A stretch of DNA of 64,000 nt from CAZWCX01 sp964632945 (GCA_964632945.1 CAZWCX010000024.1:4751-68750), one strand, 5' to 3'; positions 17,675 through 26,817 are shown, counted from the stretch's first letter. Made by a program: numbers and translations. The notes: generated by a model from the sequence alone, not told the origin.

Positions 17675-19120
17675 CTACGCGATCGCGTCCTGGAACTTCT
17701 TGGGGTCGTCCGCCCGGGCCAGCGCCTCCTCCCGGGAGATGCGCCCCTGCTGGAGCAGATCCGCGAGCGAATCGTCCATGAGGCACATGCCGTGGCGCCG
17801 GCCGGTCTGGATCACCGACAGGATCTGGTACGTCTTCTGTTCGCGAATCAGATTGCTGACCGCGGGCGTGGTGAAGAGGATCTCGAGCGCGGGCACCACC
17901 CCCGAGCCGTCCACCGTCGGGACCAACTGCTGCGAGATCACCCCGCGCAGCGACTCCGAGATCATGACGCGAATGCGGGGCTGTTCCACGGGCGGGTAGC
18001 TGTCGAGGATGCGGTCGATCGTCTTGATCGCGCCGCAGGTGTGCAGGGTGCCGAGCACCAGGTGGCCCGTCTCGGCCGCCGAGATCGCCACGGTAATCGC
18101 CTCGAGATCGCGCAATTCCCCGACCACGATGATGTCCGGGTCCTCGCGCAAGGCGGAGCGCAGCGCCCCGACCCAGCCGTGCGTGTGGATCTTCACCTGC
18201 CGCTGGATCACCGTCGACAACTTGCTCTGGTAGGCGAACTCGATCGGGTCCTCGATGGTGATGATCTGGCGCTTTTTCTCCTGATTGATGATCTCGACCA
18301 GCGCCGACATCGTGGACGACTTTCCGCACCCGGAGGGACCCGTCAGCAGCACGATTCCCTGGTGGTACTGCGTGAACTGGCGCAGCAGCTCGGGAAGGCC
18401 GAGCTCCTTCAGGCTGGGCACCCGATCGGGCAAGACGCGGAAGCTCATGCCGATCCCGTGCGCCTGCTTGTGAATGTTCGTGCGGAAGCGGCCCTGGTTT
18501 TCCGTCTGGTACGACAGATCGAAGTCGGGCTTCTGGTCGAACTGGACGAGCTCGTCGGAGCGCAGGATCTCCTTGAGCCACTTTTCCGTTTCCGCGGCGG
18601 TGATGTTCGGATGTTCGAGATGAAGGACCTGGCCGTGGACGCGCACGAACGGCGGGGCCCCGACCGTCAAGTGGATGTCCGAGGCCTTCATATCGCGGGC
18701 GCGCTGCAGGTAGGAGGAGAGCGACTTGCCGACCAGTTCATTGCCGTTGATCAGGCCCGCCAGGCGCTGCCGCATCGCCTTCTGCCGCGCCGCCTCCACC
18801 TCGGCCGGCGTCTGCAGGGGCACGTACTCCCCCTTCTGCCGGAAGGTGATCGTGTAGCCGCCGATCGTGAAGGCGGTGCCGTCCTTGAGCGCCACCGGCC
18901 CCTTGATCCGCTCCCCCCCGACCCGGGTGCCGTTCGTGCTGTCGAGGTCGCGGAGGATGTACTCCACCCCCTGGACGCTGATCTCCGCGTGGTAGCGCGA
19001 GGCTTCGACGTGATCGACGATCACGTCGTTGTCCGGACGCTTGCCGACGCGGATCTTGGTTTTGTTCAGGGCGAGGACCTTCACCTGCCCCGCCGGATCC
19101 TTGATGATGAGATCGGCCAT
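17675..19120 (-). CDS. FHA domain fused to PilT-type ATPase
   Basis: A 481-aa fusion. Residues 1-95 are an FHA phosphothreonine-binding domain: GKRPDND, SRYHAEI and STNGT supply the expected Gly, Arg, Ser, His and Asn residues. A helical linker follows (about 105-140). The PilT-type ATPase then shows ASDIHLTVGAPP, Walker A GPSGCGKSS at 261-269, Walker B DIIVVGELRD, GTLHTCG, and SNLIREQKTYQI at the retraction-motif position. The gene starts 15 bp after the stop of a Ser/Thr kinase. The simplest reading is that threonine phosphorylation by that kinase regulates the ATPase or recruits it through the FHA domain. The phosphopeptide partner is not known. Confidence 0.93.
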   Translation of the reverse strand: MADLIIKDPAGQVKVLALNKTKIRVGKRPDNDVIVDHVEASRYHAEISVQGVEYILRDLDSTNGTRVGGERIKGPVALKDGTAFTIGGYTITFRQKGEYVPLQTPAEVEAARQKAMRQRLAGLINGNELVGKSLSSYLQRARDMKASDIHLTVGAPPFVRVHGQVLHLEHPNITAAETEKWLKEILRSDELVQFDQKPDFDLSYQTENQGRFRTNIHKQAHGIGMSFRVLPDRVPSLKELGLPELLRQFTQYHQGIVLLTGPSGCGKSSTMSALVEIINQEKKRQIITIEDPIEFAYQSKLSTVIQRQVKIHTHGWVGALRSALREDPDIIVVGELRDLEAITVAISAAETGHLVLGTLHTCGAIKTIDRILDSYPPVEQPRIRVMISESLRGVISQQLVPTVDGSGVVPALEILFTTPAVSNLIREQKTYQILSVIQTGRRHGMCLMDDSLADLLQQGRISREEALARADDPKKFQDAIA

Positions 19121-19135
19121 GGGTCCGTACTCTCC

Positions 19136-20857
19136 CTAGGATCTCCGCAAGTCCCGGTCCGCCCCGTCGGGCGATCGGGGAACGTCTTCCCCATGGGACG
19201 CGCCGCCCCGCGGGGACTCATAGCGCTCCTGCGCGTCGTTCGTCCCGGCGCCGCCGCGCGCGGCGTCGAGCCGGACCCGCACGAGCGGGATGTCGAACAA
19301 CGAGCGGGCCTCGGCGAAGGCGCGCTCCGCTTCCGCGCGCCGCCCCGCCTCCAGGTGGCCGTCTCCCGCATCCACGAGCGCGCGGAATCGGCGCACGCGC
19401 AACAGGCGCGCCTCGGTGGTCTCGACCCAGACGCGCGCGAGCGCGGTCTCGAAAGCGGCCTCCGCCTCCTCGAAGCGGTCGCGCGCGAGCGCGCGCTCCG
19501 CTTCCGCCAGGGAGGTCCGATGGCCGGCGATCGCGGTCGCCTGCCGCAGACACTTCTCGTCGGGCTGGAGCTCGTGGGCCCGGCGGAACGCCGCCTCCGC
19601 CCCCGGCAGATCGCCGCGCTCGAGCAGCGACACCCCCGCCAGCAGGCACGCACCGGCATCGTCCGGCAGCGCCGCGGCCATCGCCTGCGAATCCGTATCG
19701 CCCGCGGGGTCCGGATCGGGCCGGGCGGCCGGCGGCGATTCCTCGCCCCCGCGGGTCGGCCCGGTCCCCGCATCGCCGACGGGCCGCGCGGGGACCGCAA
19801 GTCCCTCGTCCAGCGGCCCGGCGGCCTCCGCCTGCGCCACCTCGCGGGTCGCCGCCGGACGCGCCCCAGCAGTTGATGCGCGCGATCCGAGCGACACCCA
19901 GATCCACAGCCCCACCAGCACGCTCAAACCCGCGCAGGCGCCGGCACCCAGCCAGACCACCGGACGCCGGGTCAGCGGCACCGCCGGCGCCACCCACGAG
20001 ACCCGGTCCTCCGGCGTTCGGATCGGCGGCTCCACCGCGCTCCCCGAATCCAGGAACTCCGCCAGCTCCCCCGCGTCCGCGAACCGTCGCTTGCGGCTCT
20101 TCGACATCATCTTGCACAGGAGATCGGAGAAGTCCGCCGGTACCTCCGGATTCACCTCGGAAGCGTAGGGCACCGGCGCCTGGATGTGCTGCAGCAGCAA
20201 CGCCCCCACATCGCGCGCGTCGAACGGCAGCCGCCCCGTGACCGCGCGAAAAAACGTCGCCCCCAGCGAATAGATGTCCGACGCCGGCGTCAGGTCGTGC
20301 CCCTCGCATTGCTCGGGACTCATGAACGCCGGCGTCCCCATCACCAGGCCCGCCTGCGTGAGTTTCGTTTCGACCCCCATCCCCTTGGCCAGGCCGAAGT
20401 CGGCGACCTTCAACTCCCCCGACCGCGTCAACAGCAGATTGTCCGGCTTGATGTCCCGATGAATCAGCCCGGCGCGATGCGCTTCGGCCAGCCCGCCCGC
20501 CGCCTGCCGCAGCAACTCGCGGGCGCGCGCAACCGGCAGCGGCCCTTCCGCCTCGAGCTGGTCGATCAGGGCCACGCCGTCCACCAGTTCCATCGTGATG
20601 AAGTGCCGCCCTTCCTCCTCGCCGGCGTCGTACACGCGCACCACGTTGGGGTGGCGCACGCTCGCCGCGCAGCGCGCCTCCTTGTGGAAACGCTTCACAT
20701 ACCCCGGCTCGCGCACGAGTTCGTCGGAGAGGATCTTCACCGCCACCGCGTACCCGAGGGATTCGTGTCGCCCCCGGAAGACCGTCCCCATCCCCCCCTG
20801 CCCGAGCCGCTCCTCGACCTCACAGTGGCCGATGCGGAAAGGCGGGGTCAGGTCCAT
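19136..20857 (-). CDS. Membrane Ser/Thr kinase with TPR-like tail
   Basis: A 573-aa protein and first gene of the run. The kinase domain covers residues 8-270: GQGGMG 19-24, Lys41, HRD 133-135, DFG 153-155, and GTPAFMSPEQ. A transmembrane helix (VVWLGAGACAGLSVLVGLWIW) lies near 303-325. A low-complexity Ala/Pro linker follows, then a TPR-like region from about 395 (AACLLAGVSLL-type helices, AEAAFRRAHELQPDE). Unlike several kinases here it has no GspE_N-like N-terminus. Its stop is 15 bp from the FHA-PilT start, so the pair is almost certainly co-transcribed. A good -35/-10 pair lies 52 bp upstream. Confidence 0.92.
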   Translation of the reverse strand: MDLTPPFRIGHCEVEERLGQGGMGTVFRGRHESLGYAVAVKILSDELVREPGYVKRFHKEARCAASVRHPNVVRVYDAGEEEGRHFITMELVDGVALIDQLEAEGPLPVARARELLRQAAGGLAEAHRAGLIHRDIKPDNLLLTRSGELKVADFGLAKGMGVETKLTQAGLVMGTPAFMSPEQCEGHDLTPASDIYSLGATFFRAVTGRLPFDARDVGALLLQHIQAPVPYASEVNPEVPADFSDLLCKMMSKSRKRRFADAGELAEFLDSGSAVEPPIRTPEDRVSWVAPAVPLTRRPVVWLGAGACAGLSVLVGLWIWVSLGSRASTAGARPAATREVAQAEAAGPLDEGLAVPARPVGDAGTGPTRGGEESPPAARPDPDPAGDTDSQAMAAALPDDAGACLLAGVSLLERGDLPGAEAAFRRAHELQPDEKCLRQATAIAGHRTSLAEAERALARDRFEEAEAAFETALARVWVETTEARLLRVRRFRALVDAGDGHLEAGRRAEAERAFAEARSLFDIPLVRVRLDAARGGAGTNDAQERYESPRGGASHGEDVPRSPDGADRDLRRS

Positions 20858-20908
20858 GGCGGGGTCCTTGGAATCGAGGCAGGGCCGGGCGGCCCGGGGG
20901 AAAAACCC

Positions 20909-20938
20909 ATCCTATCCCGGGCCGGAATCGAGGGTCAA
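20909..20938 (-). promoter_or_regulatory. Sigma70-like promoter for the kinase/FHA-PilT run
   Basis: Read on the minus strand, TTGACC (20933-20938) is followed after 18 bases by TAGGAT (20909-20914). It points into the kinase starting at 20857 and would drive the co-directional genes down to 12805. Confidence 0.55.
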
Positions 20939-20967
20939 AGGAAAACGGGGCGCTCACCCCGCACCCC

Positions 20968-21558
20968 TTATCCGTAGCGGAATCGCGGGTGCCAGCCGCC
21001 GTCCCCGTCCGCCAGCAGGGCGAAGAAATGCCAGACGGAACAGTACTCGTCGCCGGGCCCGAACCAGGCGCTCGACACGCGCTCGACCACTCCGCCCTTT
21101 CCCTTGCGGAACGTCGTGAATCCGGGCCAGTACTGCCCGGGCTCGGGCTCGAAGCCCATGTCCTTCGCGAACGTCGTCCCCTCCGTGGAGGCCATCCGGA
21201 ACTTCCACCCCCGGCTCCGGCGAAAGGCCGCCTGCTTCTTGGGCTCGTTCGGACTCGTCAGCAGGAACCCCGCGCGGTCTTCGAGGTGAGGCAGCACGCC
21301 GTTCATCTCGTCCGCCCACAACGTGCAGTAGGGACACTCGCGCCCCATGTTGTGGACGACGATCAGGTCCTGCTTGCGCCCGAACGCCTGCGACAGCTTC
21401 AGCCGCTTGCCGTCGTACGTCCGAAACACATAGTCCTTCACCCGCTGCGGCGGGAGGGACTTCCTCAACTTCACCAGTTTCTTCTTGTCCTGCATGATCT
21501 TGCGGTCCAGCGCCGCGATCTTCCGCTCGAGCGCCTTGCGGGCATCCACCTTGGCCAT
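20968..21558 (-). CDS. DUF899 thioredoxin-like protein
   Basis: A 196-aa protein with the DUF899 thioredoxin-like pattern: an N-terminal charged helix, LIVVHNMGRECPYCTLWADE with a CPYC motif, and an FTTFRKGKGGVVERVSSAWF segment. The family is soluble and of unknown function; the Cys pair suggests redox chemistry. The start at 21558 was chosen because GGAGG lies 7 bases before ATG (the frame is open further upstream to 21630, but that part is low-complexity). It is divergent from glpA and convergent with nothing; its 3' end precedes the kinase promoter region. Confidence 0.85.
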   Translation of the reverse strand: MAKVDARKALERKIAALDRKIMQDKKKLVKLRKSLPPQRVKDYVFRTYDGKRLKLSQAFGRKQDLIVVHNMGRECPYCTLWADEMNGVLPHLEDRAGFLLTSPNEPKKQAAFRRSRGWKFRMASTEGTTFAKDMGFEPEPGQYWPGFTTFRKGKGGVVERVSSAWFGPGDEYCSVWHFFALLADGDGGWHPRFRYG

Positions 21559-21655
21559 GACGTTTCCTCCGACACGGGATCGAACCGGGGGCACCGGGAA
21601 CAATGCACCCGATGCGGCCTCCGCGCGCAAGCATTATCCGCCCGGCGCGAGTCGC

Positions 21656-21684
21656 TTGACGCATCCGCGCGGGTGGCGGATACT
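21656..21684 (+). promoter_or_regulatory. Sigma70-like promoter of the glp operon
   Basis: TTGACG (21656-21661), a 17-base spacer and GATACT (21679-21684), about 25 bp before the glpA start. It is one of the best -35/-10 matches in the window. AAGGAGG follows as the glpA ribosome binding site. Confidence 0.65.
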
Positions 21685-21709
21685 GGACGGCGAAGGAGGT
21701 CGCCCCGCC

Positions 21710-23338
21710 ATGCCCGAGATCTTCGACGTCGCCGTCGTCGGCGGCGGCGTCAACGGCTGCGGCGTGGCCCGCGACTGCGCCCAGCGCGGCCTCCGCACCC
21801 TGCTCGTCGAGAAGGAGGACTTCGGCGCCGGGGCCACCGGCGGCTCGAGCGGAATGATCCACGGCGGTCTCCGCTATCTCCTCAACGACGTCAAGACCAC
21901 CCGGAAGTCCTGCCTCGACAGCGGCTACATCCAGCGCATCTGCCCGAATCTCCTCTGGCGCATCCCGATGCTGATGCCCCTCACCGGCAAGGGCTGGGCC
22001 GGCGCATGGTACGCCGCGCTCGTCGAGACCTACCTCGAGGCGTACGAACGCTTCGCCATCCCGCTCAAGAACGGTCTCCCCCACGCCCGCCTCTCCGCCG
22101 AGGAGGCGCGCCAGGTGGAACCGGGGCTTGCCCCCCGCACGACTCGCGCGCTTACCTTCGACGAGTGGGGCATCGACGCCAACCGGCTTTGCCTGCTCAA
22201 CGCGCTGGCCGCGCGGGACGCCGGGGCCGAAGTGCGCAACCACACGGAGATCAAAGGGTTGCGCCGGGACCAGGGGATTTCGCGGTTGGCCGCGCAGGAC
22301 CGGTTGACCGGCCACCGGGAGACGTTCGAGGCGCGCCTCGTGGTCAACGCGACCGGTCCGTGGCTGCCGCGCATGGCGGGGGTCCTGGGGGTCGACGTGC
22401 GCATCCGGCCGGGGAAAGGGGTGCACCTGATCGTCGAGCGGCGGGTCTCCAACGTCGGAGTGGTCGCGACCGCGGTGGACGGGCGCCAGATCTTCATCCT
22501 TCCGCACGACAACTACAGCATCATCGGGACGACGGACGACGACTACTTCGGCGATCCCGACGACCTCCCGGTGACCGAGGACGAAGTCGAGTACCTGCTC
22601 ACGGGGATGGAGAGCGTGTTGCCGGGGATCCGGCGCTATCGGCTGTCGAGCACGTGGGCGGCGGTGCGCCCGACGATGTACGAGTGGGGACGCACCGAGG
22701 ACGCGCTCAGCCGCGATCACCAGGTCATCGATCACCGGGTGCGGGACGGCGTCGACGGGATTCTCTCGATCGTGGGCGGGAAGTTGGCGGCCTACCGCTT
22801 GATGGCCGAGGAGGCGACCGACCTGGTGCTGCAGAAACTCGGGCGGGCGCCGGTAAAGTGCCGGACGCACGCGGAGCCGCTGCCGGGCGGAGACCAGGCG
22901 ACGCCGGGGGCGATCCTGGACGCGGGGCGGGACCTGCTCAGCCGGCCGACGCTCCTGCGCCTGTGGGCGCGATACGGCAGTCGCGCGATGCGGTTGCTCG
23001 ACCGCATCCGGCAGGGACCGGCGGAGGGACGGATCGTGTGCGGATGCGAGCCGGTGCTCGCGGCGGAGGTGCACTACGGAGTGGAGCAGGAGCTGGCGCG
23101 CACGCCGGGCGACGTGCGGCGCCGCACGCGGATGGGTGCGGGCGCGTGCAACGGGCGGTGCTGCGGAGACGCGACGACGGCGATTCTGCGGGCGCGGCTG
23201 GGGTGGAACCGGGAGACCGCGGTGGCGATGGCGGCGGCGTTTCATGACGAGCGATGGCGGCAGCGGCGACCGGTGCTGCTGGATGGGGCGAATCTCGCGC
23301 ACGAGGAACTGGCGCGCGGCGCGGGGAGGGCCCGGTGA
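21710..23338 (+). CDS. glpA: Anaerobic glycerol-3-phosphate dehydrogenase subunit A
   Basis: A 542-aa flavoprotein that oxidises sn-glycerol 3-phosphate to DHAP. The FAD dinucleotide motif DVAVVGGGVNGCGVARDCAQRG is at residues 5-26 (glycines GGGVNG). GSSGMIHGGLRYL follows, and ATAVDGRQIFILPHDNYSIIGTTD is the conserved GlpA/GlpD segment. The C-terminal 80 residues carry a BFD-like [2Fe-2S] region with the cysteines of VCGCEP and ACNGRCCG, which is present in GlpA and absent from aerobic GlpD. AAGGAGG lies 10 bases before ATG. The stop overlaps the GTG start of glpB. Confidence 0.95.
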   Translation: MPEIFDVAVVGGGVNGCGVARDCAQRGLRTLLVEKEDFGAGATGGSSGMIHGGLRYLLNDVKTTRKSCLDSGYIQRICPNLLWRIPMLMPLTGKGWAGAWYAALVETYLEAYERFAIPLKNGLPHARLSAEEARQVEPGLAPRTTRALTFDEWGIDANRLCLLNALAARDAGAEVRNHTEIKGLRRDQGISRLAAQDRLTGHRETFEARLVVNATGPWLPRMAGVLGVDVRIRPGKGVHLIVERRVSNVGVVATAVDGRQIFILPHDNYSIIGTTDDDYFGDPDDLPVTEDEVEYLLTGMESVLPGIRRYRLSSTWAAVRPTMYEWGRTEDALSRDHQVIDHRVRDGVDGILSIVGGKLAAYRLMAEEATDLVLQKLGRAPVKCRTHAEPLPGGDQATPGAILDAGRDLLSRPTLLRLWARYGSRAMRLLDRIRQGPAEGRIVCGCEPVLAAEVHYGVEQELARTPGDVRRRTRMGAGACNGRCCGDATTAILRARLGWNRETAVAMAAAFHDERWRQRRPVLLDGANLAHEELARGAGRAR

Positions 23339-24786
23339 GCGACGTGGTGGTGATCGGCGGCGGGCTGGCGGGCGCGGCGGCGGCGGTGGTCGTCCGGGAG
23401 GCCGGATTGCCGGTCACGCTCGTGCGCAAGGCGGCCGGGGCGACCGCGCTTTCGAGCGGCGCGCTGGACGCGCTCGCCCCGGACGCGGGCGTGATCCGGC
23501 TGCACTCGGCGGCGGCCGCGCACGAAGCCGTGCGCGTGGCCTGGGCGCGCCTGGCGAACGAGGCGCCCGGCCATCCGCTGGTCCGCTTCGGCGGCGGCGA
23601 TCCGGACCTTGCCCGGGAGGCCTGGGAAACCGCCCTGGCGCGGGTGGCGGACCTGCTCGCCGGCACTCCCGCCGAACTGGCCGACGGGCTCGCCCTGGCC
23701 GCGCCCGGCCGGGCCGGAGGGCTGGCCTCCGTCCCCGGGGTGTACGCGACCGCCGGGGGCGATTGTCGGTTCGCCGATCGGGTGCAGGCGGTTCAGGGCG
23801 CCGGGGAACTGGCCTGGGGCGCACCCGGCCCCGTGCGGGTGGCCTCGCTCCCGATGCTGTCGGGCTGGAGTGCGGGCGCGGTGGTCGAGGGAATCCGCGC
23901 GGCCGTCGCGGAGCGCCGGGCCACCGGCGTGGACGCGGTCGCCGAATGGACGGTCGCCCCGGCCGGGCTCCCCGCCTCGGTGCGGATGCAGGACCTGGCG
24001 CGCTTCTTCGACACGCCCGAGGGGGAAGCGGCGCTCCTGGCGAGCCTCGTGCGCCCCGAGGGACCGGCTTCGCGCTGCATCCTCTTTCCGCCGGTGCTGG
24101 GATTCCGGCGCGGACGCGAGCTCGTCTCCCGCCTCGAGGGCGCGCTCGGCGCCCCCTGCGCCGAAGTGCTGGCCACGTCCCCGTCCGTGCCCGGCTTCCG
24201 CCTGCACGCGGCCCTCGAGGAGGGCCTGCGCGGACGCGGAGTCGAGATCGTGGCCGGCGCCGCCGCCCCGACCGGCGCCGGGATCGGGCTGCGCATTCAC
24301 GCCGCCGACGGGTCGAACCGGGTGCTCGAGCCGCGCGCGGTCGTGCTTGCCACCGGGAAATTCCTGGGCGGCGGCCTGTCCCGCGCGACGTCGCTGCGGG
24401 AGACCGTCTTCGGACTCCCCGTGCACGAAGGCGGCCGGCCGGTGGGCTCGATCCACCCCATGCGCCTGACCGTGGACGCCCGGACCGAACCGCAGCCGAT
24501 CCTGCGCGCGGGGGTGCCGGTGGACGATGGTCTTCGTCCCCTCGGGGAAGGCGGGACGGCGTCCCGGGCCGGGCTGTTCGCGGCCGGCGCGGTGGTTGCC
24601 GACTGGGCCTATCCGGAGCGCGGCTGCGGCCTGGGCGTGGCGGCGCTGCTCGGCGCGGAGGCCGCCGCGCGGGCGCTCGCCCACCTCGGCATGCGCCCGG
24701 GGACGAGCGAGTCCCGCCGGACCCGGCGTCGCGTCGCCGCCGCCGGTCCGGCTCCGGGCGCACAGGCCGCGGAGGCGACGCGATGA
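23335..24786 (+). CDS. glpB: Anaerobic glycerol-3-phosphate dehydrogenase subunit B
   Basis: A 483-aa flavoprotein starting GTG at 23335, which overlaps the glpA stop as GTGA. It opens with the FAD motif VVVIGGGLAGAAAAVVVREA. The GlpB-type features SSGALDALAP, ARFFDTPEGEAALLASLV and PRAVVLATGKFLGGGL follow. It ends with the FAD-contact region LFAAGAVVADWAYPERGCGLGVA, then a disordered Arg/Ala tail. GlpB is thought to pass electrons from GlpA toward the membrane-bound GlpC and quinone. The 55 bases after the stop carry no convincing gene before the next start. Confidence 0.92.
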   Translation: MSDVVVIGGGLAGAAAAVVVREAGLPVTLVRKAAGATALSSGALDALAPDAGVIRLHSAAAAHEAVRVAWARLANEAPGHPLVRFGGGDPDLAREAWETALARVADLLAGTPAELADGLALAAPGRAGGLASVPGVYATAGGDCRFADRVQAVQGAGELAWGAPGPVRVASLPMLSGWSAGAVVEGIRAAVAERRATGVDAVAEWTVAPAGLPASVRMQDLARFFDTPEGEAALLASLVRPEGPASRCILFPPVLGFRRGRELVSRLEGALGAPCAEVLATSPSVPGFRLHAALEEGLRGRGVEIVAGAAAPTGAGIGLRIHAADGSNRVLEPRAVVLATGKFLGGGLSRATSLRETVFGLPVHEGGRPVGSIHPMRLTVDARTEPQPILRAGVPVDDGLRPLGEGGTASRAGLFAAGAVVADWAYPERGCGLGVAALLGAEAAARALAHLGMRPGTSESRRTRRRVAAAGPAPGAQAAEATR

Positions 24787-24841
24787 GGAGTCCGTCCGTC
24801 CACCCGCGCCGCGCGCGGTCCTCGTCGGGGGAGAAGGCGCG

Positions 24842-25246
24842 ATGAAACGGCTGCACGCGCTCGCCAATCTCGGGCTGCACTTCGCGTGGCACCTCGTGCG
24901 CGCGATCGGCGCCCTCTTCGGCGCGGCCCGCCCGGACGGCGCCGCCTTCCGCCGGCAATTCGCGCCCGAAGGGATCTTCCCGCTCACCTTGGAAGAGGAC
25001 GCGGCGATGCCCCGGCACCAGGCCTGCATCGCCTGCGGGCTCTGCGACATGGGCGCCGGACCGGCCGGGTTCTCGCGCTACGGCCGGGAGGTGATCGCCG
25101 CCGGCTTCGCCCGCGCCCTGCCGACCTTGCCCATTCCCCAGGCCGACCTCGAGCGCGCCGCCGACCGCCCCGAGGCGGCCGCGCTCTGCCCGCTCGGGGT
25201 GCCCTTGCGCGATCTCGCCCTCTTCGTCTCGAGGCCCCGAAAATGA
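24842..25246 (+). CDS. Small [4Fe-4S]-type protein between glpB and the AGPS-like gene
   Basis: A 134-aa protein. Residues 5-28 form a hydrophobic helix (LANLGLHFAWHLVRAIGALFGA). Four cysteines follow in the order C62-x2-C65-x2-C68 ... C116-Pro, the arrangement of one ferredoxin-type [4Fe-4S] cluster with an unusually long (47-residue) gap before the CP pair. I know no named family with exactly this layout. Its stop overlaps the next ATG (ATGA), and it lies between glpB and the FAD oxidase, so it probably relays electrons or tethers the complex to the membrane. An ATG at 24783 overlapping the glpB stop would give only a 20-residue peptide. Confidence 0.75.
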   Translation: MKRLHALANLGLHFAWHLVRAIGALFGAARPDGAAFRRQFAPEGIFPLTLEEDAAMPRHQACIACGLCDMGAGPAGFSRYGREVIAAGFARALPTLPIPQADLERAADRPEAAALCPLGVPLRDLALFVSRPRK

Positions 25247-26817
25247 CCGACGCCGCCGCCCCGCAGAAGCTCCCCCCACCGGATCCCCGCATCGCCGACG
25301 CCGTGCGCGCGGAGTTCCCGGGCGACGCCGCCTCGGCCACCGACGTCGACCGGCTCGCCTATGCGCGCGATTGCTGGCCGTACACCACCCTCGCGGCACG
25401 GCACGGACTGCTCGAGCATTTCCCCGATGCGATCGTCTGGGCGGCGTCGACCGACGACGTCCGCAAGGCCCTCGCCCTCGCCCGTCGTCTCGACGCCCCG
25501 CTCATCCCCTACGGCGGCGGATCCGGCGTCTGCGGCGGGACGACCCCGATCCACGGCGGCATCATCCTCGACCTCAAGCGGCTGAACCGGGTGCTCGAAA
25601 TCGACGAAATCTCGCTCACCGTGACGGCCGAGGCCGGGATCAACGGCGAACTGCTCGAACGCGCGGTGGCGGAGAAGGGCTACACGATCGGCCACTTCCC
25701 GTCGTCGATCTACTGCTCCACGCTCGGCGGCTGGCTGGCCACGCGCGCGGCGGGACAACTGTCCACCCGCTGGGGCAACATCGAGAACATGGTGCACCGC
25801 TTCAAGGCCGTCCTGCCCGACGGATCGACGGTGGAGACGAAGTCGACGCCGCGCGCCGCGGTCGGCCCGGGCCTCTCCGGACTTCTCCTCGGCAGCGAGG
25901 GGACGCTCTGCGTGATCACGGAGGCGACGCTGCGCTTGCACCCGGAACCGGAGAAGCGCGGCTTCCGCGCCTTCCAGTTCGGCTCCGTGTCCGCCGGCGC
26001 CGAGGCGATCCGACGCATCCTGCGCCAGGGGATCTTTCCGGCGGCCGTGCGGCTTTACGACGAGCTCGACACGTTCATCGTGGGCTCGGGAAAGGGCCAG
26101 GCCGCGCTCTCGGGCGAGGCCACGAGCGAGGACGAGCGCAAGCCCCCGTCGCTCATGAAGTCGCTGATGCACCACGCCCAACGCGCCGCGATCGCGCACC
26201 CGAAGGTCGCCTCGGTCTTCCTCCCGCTGGTGCCGAAGAAGTGCCTCCTGATCCTCACCTTCGAGGGCGCGCGCGAGATCGCGGACGCCGAGGAGGCGGT
26301 CGCCGCCCGCCTGTGCGTCGCGGCGGGGGGCGAGGACCTGGGCCAAGAGCCGGCCCGGCAGTGGTGGGAGCACCGGTACAAGGTGAGCTACGGACTCTCC
26401 GCGGTGTTCGACGGCGGCGCCATCGCCGATACCATGGAAGTGGCGAGCACCTGGAAAAAGCTGATGCCCCTCTACGATCGGGTGCGCGAGGCGATCGGGC
26501 GCAAGGCGATGGTCATGGCCCATTTCTCGCACGCCTATCCGGACGGCTGCTCGATCTACTTCACGTTCGCCGCGCGCGGCAAGACGCCCGAGGACAGCCT
26601 GGCGGTCTACCGCGAGATCTGGGCCGACGGCATGCGGGCCTGCCTGGAGGTGGGCGGGACGATCTCCCACCACCACGGGGTCGGGCTTTCCAAGGGGGAG
26701 TGGATGAAGGGGGAGCACGGCCACGGCCTGGCGATCCTGCAGTCGATCAAGGACGTGCTCGACCCGGGGAACCTGCTCAATCCGGGCAAGCTCGGACTGC
26801 GGGGGCGGACGAAATGA
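25243..26817 (+). CDS. FAD-linked oxidase of the alkyl-DHAP synthase type
   Basis: A 524-aa VAO-family flavoprotein. The FAD-binding (PCMH) domain includes PLIPYGGGSGVCGG and LLLGSEGTLCVITEATLRL. The C-terminal half carries SHHHGVGLSKGEW with three His at about 476-478, and SHAYPDGCSIYFTFA. Both are hallmark segments of alkyldihydroxyacetonephosphate synthase (AGPS) and weaker in GlcD or lactate dehydrogenases. AGPS exchanges the acyl chain of acyl-DHAP for a fatty alcohol to make an ether lipid. The operon context (GlpA and GlpB make DHAP) fits an ether-lipid role. However, a GlcD/GlcF-like dehydrogenase pairing with the following Fe-S protein is the main alternative. The start overlaps the previous stop (ATGA). 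Confidence 0.85.
   Translation: MTDAAAPQKLPPPDPRIADAVRAEFPGDAASATDVDRLAYARDCWPYTTLAARHGLLEHFPDAIVWAASTDDVRKALALARRLDAPLIPYGGGSGVCGGTTPIHGGIILDLKRLNRVLEIDEISLTVTAEAGINGELLERAVAEKGYTIGHFPSSIYCSTLGGWLATRAAGQLSTRWGNIENMVHRFKAVLPDGSTVETKSTPRAAVGPGLSGLLLGSEGTLCVITEATLRLHPEPEKRGFRAFQFGSVSAGAEAIRRILRQGIFPAAVRLYDELDTFIVGSGKGQAALSGEATSEDERKPPSLMKSLMHHAQRAAIAHPKVASVFLPLVPKKCLLILTFEGAREIADAEEAVAARLCVAAGGEDLGQEPARQWWEHRYKVSYGLSAVFDGGAIADTMEVASTWKKLMPLYDRVREAIGRKAMVMAHFSHAYPDGCSIYFTFAARGKTPEDSLAVYREIWADGMRACLEVGGTISHHHGVGLSKGEWMKGEHGHGLAILQSIKDVLDPGNLLNPGKLGLRGRTK

Noticed and set aside
24783..24844. Short gene starting at the ATG that overlaps the glpB stop
   Set aside because: It would encode only 20 Arg/Ser-rich residues. 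The ATG at 24842 opens the frame holding the Fe-S cysteines.
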